This document shows positions 46,826-54,619 of a stretch of 64,000 nt of DNA, piece after piece. A program made the position numbers and the translations under genes. The DNA comes from Streptomycetaceae bacterium (GTDB lineage: Bacteria > Actinomycetota > Actinomycetes > Nanopelagicales > Nanopelagicaceae). The stretch's first letter is position 1, and every line of letters begins with the position of its first letter. The notes under the pieces are model-generated. The model saw only the letters and a list, made by a program, of their open reading frames with translations, did no database searches and had not been told where the DNA came from. The stretch covers positions 62,001 through 126,000 of the forward strand of contig JAIXTW010000003.1 of NCBI GenBank assembly GCA_027483765.1, given 5' to 3'.

Positions 46826-46856
46826 TTGACCATCAGAAAAATGTTTCTGGTATAAT
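46826..46856 (+). promoter_or_regulatory. Strong sigma70-type promoter with extended -10
   Basis: TTGACC (46826-46831), 19-nt spacer, TGG-TATAAT (46851-46856). Confidence 0.7.
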
Positions 46857-46862
46857 TGTATA

Positions 46863-47022
46863 TAGCAAGGTAGAGAGAAGTCTTGTAAGGGTTCGTTAGC
46901 CCACTTCTCAAAGCCCTTAGGCATAGATGGTCACTGCGTATAAGTGACGCCTACAACATCTAATTGATCACTGAAAATAAAGGTGATCAGCCAAGGGTTT
47001 TATTCTGAAAGTTTCCCTTTTT
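46863..47022 (+). ncRNA. Candidate structured small RNA or leader segment, unknown family
   Basis: Consecutive hairpins: GAGAAGT/ACTTCTC, TAGGC..GTCACT/AGTGAC..GCCTA, TGATCAC/GTGATCA, AAGGG/CCCTTTTT; promoter immediately upstream; no ORF. Confidence 0.5.
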
Positions 47023-47055
47023 AACAAACTGCACACAAACCAAAGATGGCTTTTC

Positions 47056-47174
47056 GTGGGGTTTTACACTGTTTCATATGGAAATACTTTTCCAGAGATC
47101 AATGTAAATCCCACCAATCCTTATAAGAATCTAATTTATAAGGGTAGGTGGGGTTTTCCCTAAATCTCTGGAAA
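47056..47174 (+). promoter_or_regulatory. Candidate bistable RNA element
   Basis: Central strand TTTCCA...AAATCCCAC can pair with upstream GTGGGGTTT...TGGAAA or downstream GTGGGGTTT...TGGAAA; the downstream form has 11+10+8 bp nested stems. Confidence 0.55.
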
Positions 47175-47220
47175 TGAGTATTAAAGATTAACTACAAAGA
47201 ATAAACAAGAAAAGGGATAA

Positions 47221-47484
47221 ATGAATATGACAAATCTAGAAAGAATTATGAAAGATCTTCAAACAACAATTGGAGAAAAGCAAGCAAAATCAGGAGCAAG
47301 AAAACCAAGAAGATCTACAAGGGCTGACGGAACCAATCCAAGAGCCAAGGGAACCAATCCAAGAGCCAAAAAGGTTACTTTCACTGAAACCAAGACCAAA
47401 ACTGTTCTCGTTGAGACCTTTGATGCTCAAGATTGGGATGAAATCTTGTCACTTGAAGAACGATGGGGGTACGACTATGAGTAG
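47221..47484 (+). CDS. Small basic protein of unknown function (87 aa)
   Basis: ORF with weak AGGGA SD, duplicated GTNPRAK motif, basic middle and acidic C-terminus; stop overlaps next gene start. Confidence 0.6.
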   Translation: MNMTNLERIMKDLQTTIGEKQAKSGARKPRRSTRADGTNPRAKGTNPRAKKVTFTETKTKTVLVETFDAQDWDEILSLEERWGYDYE

Positions 47485-48274
47485 ACAATCTGGCAAGAAG
47501 AAAAAGTTCCTTCCCAGCACTGACTATTCACACTTAAAGCCTCATCGGAATACAGGTGAGATTCTTGAAGCAAAACGACTTAAACCAGAACACGCCAGAC
47601 AACTACAAATTGCCTTGAATCATGGAACAGAACATATCGCTGGCTATTTTTCTTGGGCTGAAAATGCCAAAAGTTGGGATACAAAACGATGCCTATTTTG
47701 GATTCGGCAGATCAACAGAGAGAAACTTCCCTCTGAACACTATGCATTCTTCCTCGGAAAGGAATTAGTTGGAATTGGAAGCCTAAGACCTCATGGGAAC
47801 ATACGCTCTGTTCAAATGGCTTATTGGGTGAGCAAGAAATACATTCAGCAAGGCATAGGAAAAAGTATTGCAAAGACCATGGAGGATCTTGCTATCAAGT
47901 ATCGACCTTACCAATACATATTTATTGATCATGATAGTTCGAACAGATCAAGTGGAAAGATTCCTCAAAATTTGGGATACAGGTTTGTAGGAACATTTGA
48001 CTCTGATATTCATGCTAACAAGGAATCTGGACTTTGGTACTCGTGGGTGAAAGAGAATCCAAGATATTCAGAATGTGAAAATGAACGAATGTGCGAAATA
48101 CATTTTGCAATACTCTGGTGCGAAATGATGCTTGAAACGCAACCTGAGATATACGAAGAGGAGTACATACAGACTCACAGGGAAGCGATCAAAGCATTTC
48201 AAATGGAAAGAGAAAATGTGCGCACTATGAAATCGATTGAACTTGAGTTCCCCTTGGATGGTACTTCTGGCTAA
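47477..48274 (+). CDS. GNAT-family N-acetyltransferase (RimJ/RimL-like) with C-terminal extension
   Basis: MAYWVSKKYIQQGIGKSIAKTMEDLAI acetyl-CoA motif; ATG 47477 is in frame with the longer ORF and overlaps the upstream stop. Confidence 0.82.
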   Translation: MSRQSGKKKKFLPSTDYSHLKPHRNTGEILEAKRLKPEHARQLQIALNHGTEHIAGYFSWAENAKSWDTKRCLFWIRQINREKLPSEHYAFFLGKELVGIGSLRPHGNIRSVQMAYWVSKKYIQQGIGKSIAKTMEDLAIKYRPYQYIFIDHDSSNRSSGKIPQNLGYRFVGTFDSDIHANKESGLWYSWVKENPRYSECENERMCEIHFAILWCEMMLETQPEIYEEEYIQTHREAIKAFQMERENVRTMKSIELEFPLDGTSG

Positions 48275-48391
48275 CAAATTCAGAAATCCTTACTAATGGA
48301 ACTGTAATTTCTTTCAAGAGCAAGCCTATAAATCAACTTGGGTAATCGTTCGTGTGTGACAACCTCGTAAGTCAGTGGGGTTTAGTAGCCT

Positions 48392-49549
48392 ATGGTTGTG
48401 AATGCCTCCTCTCAGCCTTTGACTGTGACTCACCCTGAATTGGCTAAAGAGGCTAACGGCTGGGATCCTTCCAAAGTTTCCAAGGGCATGAAACGCAAAC
48501 TTAGTTGGAAATGCTCTAAGGGACATGTTTATCTAGCGACAGTGGTACATAGAACTAATAAAAAGAATCCATCTGGTTGCCCCATTTGCACGAATAGGGT
48601 CATCCTTAGCGGCTTTAATGATTTGGCTTCACTCTTTCCTGCCCTCGTTGAGGAAGTTTACGGATGGGATCCGACAGAAGTAGGTGCGGGATCGAGAAAG
48701 ATTCTTCCATGGAGATGCAAAGAGGGGCATGTGTGGAATTCCAGTGTTACACAAAGAACATCGGGTGGTTATCGCAGTGAAGGAACTGGATGCCCATTTT
48801 GCGCAGGAACAAAAACTCTCACTGGATTTAACGACCTATCTACTACTCACCCAGAGATCGCAAAGGAAGCCAATGGTTGGGAGCCATCCGAAATTTCGGC
48901 AGGAAGTTCAAAACGACTTTCTTGGAAATGTTCCCTAGGACACGAATGGAAATCTATGGTTCATAGCCGAACACGAAGTAGATCGTCGGACTGTCCATAT
49001 TGCACGAATCGAAAGGTGTTGATCGGTTTCAATGATTTGAAAACAACACATCCAGATATAGCAAAAGAAGCAGATGGTTGGGATCCGACATCGGTTACAA
49101 GAGGCGTTGATAAACCGAGGAAATGGAAATGCGCACAAGGACATAAGTGGTCAACTGGCGTCATGGTTAGAACAAGAGGAAGCGGTTGCCCTTCATGTTC
49201 AAAAACTGGTTACGATCCGAATTTAAGTGGTTATCTATATTTGATAGAACATCCAATTTGGAACATGTATCAAATAGGCATCACTAATGATCTAGAAACA
49301 AGAATGAAAGCACACGGACAACTGGGTTGGAAGCCAATGCAGTTTCGTGGACCCATGGATGGTTTATTGGCTAAGGAATGGGAGACCAGCATTTTGCGAT
49401 TGCTTCGCCTCAAGGGTGCGGACCTCGGAAATCAATCTGTCGTTGGTAAATTCGATGGCTATTCTGAAGCGTGGTCAAAAGACACTTATGAACCTAAGTC
49501 CATCTCCGATTTGATGAATGCCGTAAAGGAAACTGAAGATGACAAATAA
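48392..49549 (+). CDS. Four DUF4379-like zinc-ribbon repeats + C-terminal GIY-YIG-like nuclease domain
   Basis: Four units with W-[KR]-C-x2-GH-x-[WY] and CPxC; C-terminus YLYLIEHPIWNMYQIGITNDLETRMKAH...EWETSILRLLR. Confidence 0.85.
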   Translation: MVVNASSQPLTVTHPELAKEANGWDPSKVSKGMKRKLSWKCSKGHVYLATVVHRTNKKNPSGCPICTNRVILSGFNDLASLFPALVEEVYGWDPTEVGAGSRKILPWRCKEGHVWNSSVTQRTSGGYRSEGTGCPFCAGTKTLTGFNDLSTTHPEIAKEANGWEPSEISAGSSKRLSWKCSLGHEWKSMVHSRTRSRSSDCPYCTNRKVLIGFNDLKTTHPDIAKEADGWDPTSVTRGVDKPRKWKCAQGHKWSTGVMVRTRGSGCPSCSKTGYDPNLSGYLYLIEHPIWNMYQIGITNDLETRMKAHGQLGWKPMQFRGPMDGLLAKEWETSILRLLRLKGADLGNQSVVGKFDGYSEAWSKDTYEPKSISDLMNAVKETEDDK

Positions 49550-50339
49550 CAACTTCGAACCCCTAGATAACTGGCTAACAACTAATGGGATAGGGCTAGA
49601 ACTACAAGTCGCAGGTGCCTTCAAAAGGAAATATGCCTCTGATCGATTCTGGACCGACATTCAACATAGTTACCAGTACCTAGATTCCAGTAAAGAAGAT
49701 AGCCAATTAGTTCTCAGGGAAACTGATGTAGTAATCACCAAATCAAAGAGACTTTACAACGACTTACTAATTACTGTGCGTCTAGTCATTGAATGCAAAC
49801 ACGGTGCTGGCATCCCGATAGTTCTATACAGGGAATCTACTCAACTCCCCAAATTCAATTTTGATCCACTAAATTACCTCTGGGAATGTCGAACGACCGA
49901 CAACATAGATACCAAAAATATCGCTGGCGTAACGCAGAATGGTTTGTTCGGTGCTGGATTAGACAAGACCTGCTATTCAATCAATACAATCTTTCCTGAC
50001 GGAAAAAGCAACACTAAATCGAGTGCTCAAAACTCGATAAAACAATTAGCCAGTGGATTAGCGGGTGTTTCAGAGCAAACTATTCAAGACCCAATTGCTA
50101 AGAGAAGCATTCAAATCCTCATACCAATACTCATGACTAAGTCTCCGATCTATACCCTTGAGTTAGGTGACGCTGGAAACATCATTAAGAATGAATCAAC
50201 GAGAGAATTGTTAATCTGGAGAACAAAACCATCTGTAGAGGATTCTCAGGGTTTCTGGGTAATGCATTTTGAAGCACTTGATGGACTAATTGAGGACTTC
50301 GACAAGTTCTTCAATGAACTTGATTATCGACAGTTTTGA
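49539..50339 (+). CDS. PD-(D/E)XK-like nuclease domain protein
   Basis: LELQVAGAFKRKY...RETDVVITKSKRLYNDLLITVRLVIECKHG fits E...D...ExK core; start overlaps upstream gene by 11 bp. Confidence 0.65.
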   Translation: MTNNNFEPLDNWLTTNGIGLELQVAGAFKRKYASDRFWTDIQHSYQYLDSSKEDSQLVLRETDVVITKSKRLYNDLLITVRLVIECKHGAGIPIVLYRESTQLPKFNFDPLNYLWECRTTDNIDTKNIAGVTQNGLFGAGLDKTCYSINTIFPDGKSNTKSSAQNSIKQLASGLAGVSEQTIQDPIAKRSIQILIPILMTKSPIYTLELGDAGNIIKNESTRELLIWRTKPSVEDSQGFWVMHFEALDGLIEDFDKFFNELDYRQF

Positions 50340-50408
50340 GAACGAGATAACTTTACTATTCTGACTAGGTTCACCTCAAATAGTCACATTGTTATTTTCG
50401 AACACAAT

Positions 50409-50960
50409 CTAGATTGCGATATCAGCAGTCATGACAACATCCGCAAATTCGCCATTCAAATTTGTTGCAGTCATTAGATAAACATCTTCTGCTTTTACGA
50501 CATTTCCACTCAGATCCTTGAAATCAAAAGTTCTTGTCGCATCCAAGACGAATTTAACTTGATATCCCATGTTCCCTGCCATTCGTGCAGTGGTTTCACA
50601 ACAATGATTTGTAGTGATTCCACATATAACAAGTGATGTGTATTCATTCTCTTTTAGCCAATCGCCTAAAGAGGGTGTCCCAAAGAATGCAGAATTTACA
50701 GATTTGGAAATCAGTAAATCATGGGTGCCGTCAATGCCATCTTGGAAATCATTTCCAGTTTGGTTAGGTCGCAAAGTGGATGTGGCTGATACTGAATCAT
50801 GCCTAACGAGCACAATTGGATGATTCGCTTTACGCCACATTTTTATCAGGCGTCGAATGTTTTCCTCACAATTCGGATTGTTCGAATTGCCCCAAGAAGA
50901 ATCCAAGAAACCCTTCTGAACATCTATGACTACCAAGACAGGCTTTTTACTCATGGTCAA
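50409..50960 (-). CDS. Cysteine hydrolase (isochorismatase family)
   Basis: VLVVIDVQKGFLD, VICGITTNHCCETTARMAGNMGYQV. Confidence 0.88.
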   Translation of the reverse strand: MTMSKKPVLVVIDVQKGFLDSSWGNSNNPNCEENIRRLIKMWRKANHPIVLVRHDSVSATSTLRPNQTGNDFQDGIDGTHDLLISKSVNSAFFGTPSLGDWLKENEYTSLVICGITTNHCCETTARMAGNMGYQVKFVLDATRTFDFKDLSGNVVKAEDVYLMTATNLNGEFADVVMTADIAI

Positions 50961-51025
50961 AGATATCCAATTCGTTATTGGGCATGCTAGTTATTTCCAA
51001 AAGAGGGTTGTTAAGGACTTGACCC

Positions 51026-51613
51026 TCACAAAACCCATCTGTATTCCATTTGTTTTGCAGTGTTAGTAGCGAGATCTCTCGAAGCAAATACTTCAACTAG
51101 ATGAAGACTTAAATCTATCCCCGCACTGATTCCTCCAGAAGTGAACGAATCACCATTTCTAACCCACCTCTCATCTGGAAGAACTTTGAGATTGGGAAAT
51201 CTGCGAGCCAAATCATCCTGATCCTCCCAATGCGTGGTCACCTCGCCAGAAGTTAGGATCCCTGCTTCCGCAAGAATGAATGCACCTGTGCAAATTGAGG
51301 CGATAACAATTCCAGACTCATGGCTCAACTTCAGCCAATTTAGTAATTCAGTATTCCTTTCAGCGTCCTGAGTCACTCCCCCAGCAACGACAATCAAGTC
51401 GAATTTTGGGCTTTCAAAGATTGAGTAATTAGTCTCAACAATTAGGTTATGCCTGAGGTTCACCCTCTTGTTGAGTTGATCTGATAGGAGGCTAACTTCA
51501 AATTTAACAGAGGAACTCAGTCGACCAGCAACAGAAAAGACCTCGAACGGACCCATCACATCGAGCACTTCCGCCTGATCAAAGGCAACAATTCCTATTT
51601 TTTGAGTGGTCAT
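51026..51613 (-). CDS. DJ-1/PfpI family protein (isocyanide hydratase / AraC-type GATase1-like)
   Basis: VAFDQAEVLDVMGPFEVF, IASICTGAFILAEAGIL, TTHW. Confidence 0.88.
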   Translation of the reverse strand: MTTQKIGIVAFDQAEVLDVMGPFEVFSVAGRLSSSVKFEVSLLSDQLNKRVNLRHNLIVETNYSIFESPKFDLIVVAGGVTQDAERNTELLNWLKLSHESGIVIASICTGAFILAEAGILTSGEVTTHWEDQDDLARRFPNLKVLPDERWVRNGDSFTSGGISAGIDLSLHLVEVFASRDLATNTAKQMEYRWVL

Positions 51614-51695
51614 CCCAAAATTCTAGGGGGTTTATTGTCGACCATGGGGACCCATTTCAATTCAGGATTCTGCTTGATTCCTCTCCTTGTAGGAC

Positions 51696-51715
51696 TTTGA
51701 CCCATATTCGGACAA
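51696..51715 (+). promoter_or_regulatory. Candidate integrase arm-type or accessory site, right
   Basis: TTTGACCCATATTCGGACAA, counterpart of 45752-45770. Confidence 0.5.
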
Positions 51716-51776
51716 AGGACTCATATTCCATTTGTCATACTATTGAACTAGTCTTTTAGTAAGAAAACTGCATAGA

Positions 51777-51800
51777 TGGTTCGATCCCAGTATCGTCCAC
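51777..51800 (+). repeat. attR core, duplicated tRNA-Val 3' segment
   Basis: TGGTTCGATCCCAGTATCGTCCAC identical to 45704-45727; no tRNA 5' half here. Confidence 0.93.
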
Positions 51801-51874
51801 GTTTAAATGCGTGTCACTCCTTCAACGTGCTTCGGAAGGTTCAATTTTCGCCTTCTTTTTGCTACCCTTTCGGC

Positions 51875-52027
51875 ATGACAATTAGACCTGCCTATTGGCT
51901 TGAATGTGGACATGCATGGAACGCCGACTTAACTAAGCCAAATGAAAATTGGATTGGTAAGACAGCCCTCTGCCCAGTTTGTGCAGTAGTGAGCCCAGTT
52001 AAAGAAAAGGTTATTAACTCGCGCTAG
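51875..52027 (+). CDS. Small zinc-ribbon-like protein (50 aa)
   Basis: MTIRPAYWLECGHAWNADLTKPNENWIGKTALCPVCAVVSPVKEKVINSR; ATG 51875 in frame with longer ORF. Confidence 0.55.
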   Translation: MTIRPAYWLECGHAWNADLTKPNENWIGKTALCPVCAVVSPVKEKVINSR

Positions 52028-52052
52028 TTAAATTCTCTTTGCTTTATTTTGA

Positions 52053-52424
52053 TTACACGTTGTTGGAATCAGAATAACTGTAGAGAACCTTGTAGAGGTT
52101 GCAACGAGCAGCAAACTGCTTCCATTTACTCTTGTTCCGCTTGGCCACTTCGCAGCCTTCTTGTAATTGATTTACGCCGGTGACTAAGCCCTCATACTCT
52201 TGAAAAGTAAGGCAATCTGCATTCTTGAACCCCATTTGATAAGCCTTGACGATCCGCTTGGAGTACTCCAGCGCCGCAGCCTGTCCTTTACCCGAATACT
52301 TCTGCCCTAGCATCGCCTGGATGTCGCTCTTTAAAGACTCGCATCGAGTTTGCGCCGATGCGACAGATGAGAAGATTGATGAGCAGAGTATGAGAACTAC
52401 GCCGGAGACAAATATTTTCCGCAT
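52053..52424 (-). CDS. Secreted small protein of unknown function
   Basis: Signal peptide-like MRKIFVSGVVLILCSSIFSSVASAQ; four cysteines in mature part. Confidence 0.65.
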   Translation of the reverse strand: MRKIFVSGVVLILCSSIFSSVASAQTRCESLKSDIQAMLGQKYSGKGQAAALEYSKRIVKAYQMGFKNADCLTFQEYEGLVTGVNQLQEGCEVAKRNKSKWKQFAARCNLYKVLYSYSDSNNV

Positions 52425-52458
52425 TCTTTGAGTTCCTTTCGGGAGCTACATCATCTGA

Positions 52459-53016
52459 CTATCGAGCATTGTGAACCAACTGCCATGTGCTAAGTATTTT
52501 ATCCATATCTCCTTCGGCGCCAATCATGTGGAGAAACTCAGTAAAGCTCTTGGAGCCATCCTCTAGATGAACAACGTGGTGATGGCGATTCTTAAGAAAG
52601 AAATCAATATTCGACTTAACTGTTTCGACATAGAAGGCGGCGAGATCTCGCTCTTGATCTTCTCGCCAATCCCCTGGTTTCATCAAGATTCCGTGGGCGA
52701 AGGCGTTCATAATGGATGCTCTATAGGAACTGTTTTTAAGCCGATGTTGAAAACTCTCAATAGTTGCATCAAGGTCTCTAATGAGATTCACATAAAGAAC
52801 GTCCTCGGAGAAGCGATGAGCAAGTTCGCCGGTAAACCAGACCAAGCGGTTATCGGCCTCTATGTGGTGGATTGGATATGCGAATCGCTCGTCACCTAAT
52901 TTGGCGCTAAGTGATTCGTGGGCCGCTGAATAGTTGGTGATGTGAGAACAGGCCGCAATGAAAGTTTTTGAGCCAGATCTGCCCGGGCTCAAGACAAAGA
53001 CCTGCTTAAAGCGCAT
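52459..53016 (-). CDS. Sulfotransferase-like P-loop protein
   Basis: VFVLSPGRSGSKTFIAA (PAPS-loop-like), LYVNLIRDLDATIESF. Confidence 0.65.
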   Translation of the reverse strand: MRFKQVFVLSPGRSGSKTFIAACSHITNYSAAHESLSAKLGDERFAYPIHHIEADNRLVWFTGELAHRFSEDVLYVNLIRDLDATIESFQHRLKNSSYRASIMNAFAHGILMKPGDWREDQERDLAAFYVETVKSNIDFFLKNRHHHVVHLEDGSKSFTEFLHMIGAEGDMDKILSTWQLVHNAR

Positions 53017-53118
53017 GACGAATTCTAAATCTTCCGGGATTTTAAGGGAAGGGTTGTGTTGCGTTTCCTGGGTAGAAAACCTGGAGCTAAGTTAATGCTC
53101 GCTGGGTACTATCGGTTC

Positions 53119-53727
53119 ATGCTGGCATTCTTTCCAGGTTTCTTCACGGGACTTTCACTCATCATCGCTATTGGCGCTCAGAATGCTTTTGTTATTCGCC
53201 AAGGTCTAGCGAAATCTCATGTGTTATTGGTTGTCTCTATCTGTGCCATATCTGATGCATTTCTTATCTTCCTGGGAACTGGCGGTCTCGGGACCCTCAT
53301 TCAAGCCCAGCCAAGTCTCCTGGAATTCATTCGCTGGTTCGGAGTCGCATACCTCACTTGGTTTGGAGTTAAATCACTTCGATCCGTCTTTCGCCAACAA
53401 TCTTTAACTACTGGAAGCGGAACCTCAGCTAGCAAACGCACCGCAATTCTTTCGGTCTTGGGCTTTACCTTTCTTAACCCACATGTTTACCTCGACACAG
53501 TTGTACTACTGGGGAGTATTGCTAATCAATTCGAATCTGATCGGTGGTACTTCGCGCTAGGCGCATCGGTTGGCAGCGTTCTATGGTTTTCTGCGATTGG
53601 TTTCGGAGCTCGCGCCGCATCACGATATATGTCGCGACCAGTTTTCTGGAAGATTCTTGACTCTGTTATAGCGTTAGTAATGTTCAGCGTGGCCATATTT
53701 CTAGCCTTCTATAAATTCCCTACTTAG
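53119..53727 (+). CDS. LysE/ArgO family amino acid exporter
   Basis: FPGFFTGLSLIIAIGAQNAFVIRQGL, FLNPHVYLDTVVLLGSIA; start could be 53056, 53095 or 53119. Confidence 0.9.
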   Translation: MLAFFPGFFTGLSLIIAIGAQNAFVIRQGLAKSHVLLVVSICAISDAFLIFLGTGGLGTLIQAQPSLLEFIRWFGVAYLTWFGVKSLRSVFRQQSLTTGSGTSASKRTAILSVLGFTFLNPHVYLDTVVLLGSIANQFESDRWYFALGASVGSVLWFSAIGFGARAASRYMSRPVFWKILDSVIALVMFSVAIFLAFYKFPT

Positions 53728-54619
53728 CGCGAGAGATGTAAAGAATTCCTGCGGCAACGATTGCGATTCCGATATAACTTTGCGCAACCAGGCTCTCCCC
53801 AATTACTACCGCGGCTAAGATTGTCGCAGTTGCCGGTTCGGCTAGAACTACAGTCGCTGCAGTGCTTGAATCGAGGCGCTTGAGACCCGAGGTAAAGAGG
53901 AAGTAACCAATCGCGGTAGGTACCAACCCAAGCCATAAAACCGAGAGTGCGCCCGGAGTTGTCAGTAACCATTCCGGGTTCTGTGCGAAGAGAAATGGAA
54001 GAGTCAGTAGCGCGGCGACACCAAATGAAGATGCGGTAAGCCAGATATCTTGCACGCCCATGGTTAACGATCTTCGACTGATAACGCTAAAGACGGCGAA
54101 GCCAAGTCCTGCTATTGCGGCGAGAAAAATACCGAGTGGCTTAAATTCTTCAATTCCATTTGCAGTTCCCACGAGAACGATACCCAAGATCGTGACTGAT
54201 GTGCCTAAGTACCAACTCTTAGAAGGTTTCTCGCCCATTACCAGATAAGCCACGATTGCAGAAAAGGTTGGAACACTGCCTAACGCTGTGACGGTGGAAA
54301 TCGCGATTCCGGTGATATCAACAGCGCTAAAGAAGGTGAGTTGGTAAATGGCCACCCCGAAACCACAGATTAGAAGATCTCGCCGAGACATGCGAATAGT
54401 TCCACGATGAGCTCGCTGTAGATATGCGAAGAGAAAAAGGAATAGTGAGCCACAGAGCAGTCGAGCCGCTCCAACAGCGACCGGTGAAATCTCAGCAAGA
54501 CCTAGTTGCTGTGTCGTGCCGGTTGTTCCAAAACAGAGGGCGGAGCCAAGGACTGCAAATATTCCTACCCGCCTGGATGAGGATTGCACGTGGGAAGAAT
54601 ACTCGTAAGATTCAAGCAT
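53720..54619 (-). CDS. EamA/DMT family transporter
   Basis: Ten-TM drug/metabolite transporter pattern; start set at MLESYEYSSHV. Confidence 0.87.
   Translation of the reverse strand: MLESYEYSSHVQSSSRRVGIFAVLGSALCFGTTGTTQQLGLAEISPVAVGAARLLCGSLFLFLFAYLQRAHRGTIRMSRRDLLICGFGVAIYQLTFFSAVDITGIAISTVTALGSVPTFSAIVAYLVMGEKPSKSWYLGTSVTILGIVLVGTANGIEEFKPLGIFLAAIAGLGFAVFSVISRRSLTMGVQDIWLTASSFGVAALLTLPFLFAQNPEWLLTTPGALSVLWLGLVPTAIGYFLFTSGLKRLDSSTAATVVLAEPATATILAAVVIGESLVAQSYIGIAIVAAGILYISRAK

Larger units (their letters stand above)
45704..51800. mobile_element. ~6.1 kb integrated element at tRNA-Val 3' end
   Basis: 24-bp perfect direct repeat TGGTTCGATCCCAGTATCGTCCAC at both ends, tyrosine recombinase just inside the left end, more AT-rich interior. 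Confidence 0.93.

Noticed and set aside
46986-47022. Confident Rho-independent terminator at AAGGG...CCCTTTTT
   Set aside because: The stem is only 5 bp, so it is mentioned as part of the RNA candidate and not called as a terminator feature.
46863-47174. Omega RNA or HEARO-type guide RNA
   Set aside because: No TnpB, IscB or IsrB-like gene is nearby; structure alone is insufficient, so it is left as unknown RNA.
47270-47476. Long N-terminal extension of the GNAT ORF (ORF track start 47270)
   Set aside because: It overlaps the 87-aa ORF in another frame; ATG 47477 is in frame, overlaps the upstream stop and gives a normal GNAT start.
48430-49210. Repeated DNA in the zinc-ribbon gene as a possible CRISPR-like array
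   Set aside because: The repetition is at protein level (~65-aa units) with diverged DNA, not short identical repeats with spacers.
48392-50339. Classical restriction-modification system
   Set aside because: Two nuclease-like proteins but no methyltransferase or specificity subunit in the element.
45704-51800. Prophage or conjugative element
   Set aside because: No capsid, terminase, portal, relaxase or type IV secretion genes are recognisable within the att boundaries.
51776-51874. Upstream start of the 83-aa ORF across attR
   Set aside because: That part is just translated tRNA-Val remnant and intergenic sequence; the conserved-looking zinc-ribbon part starts at ATG 51875.
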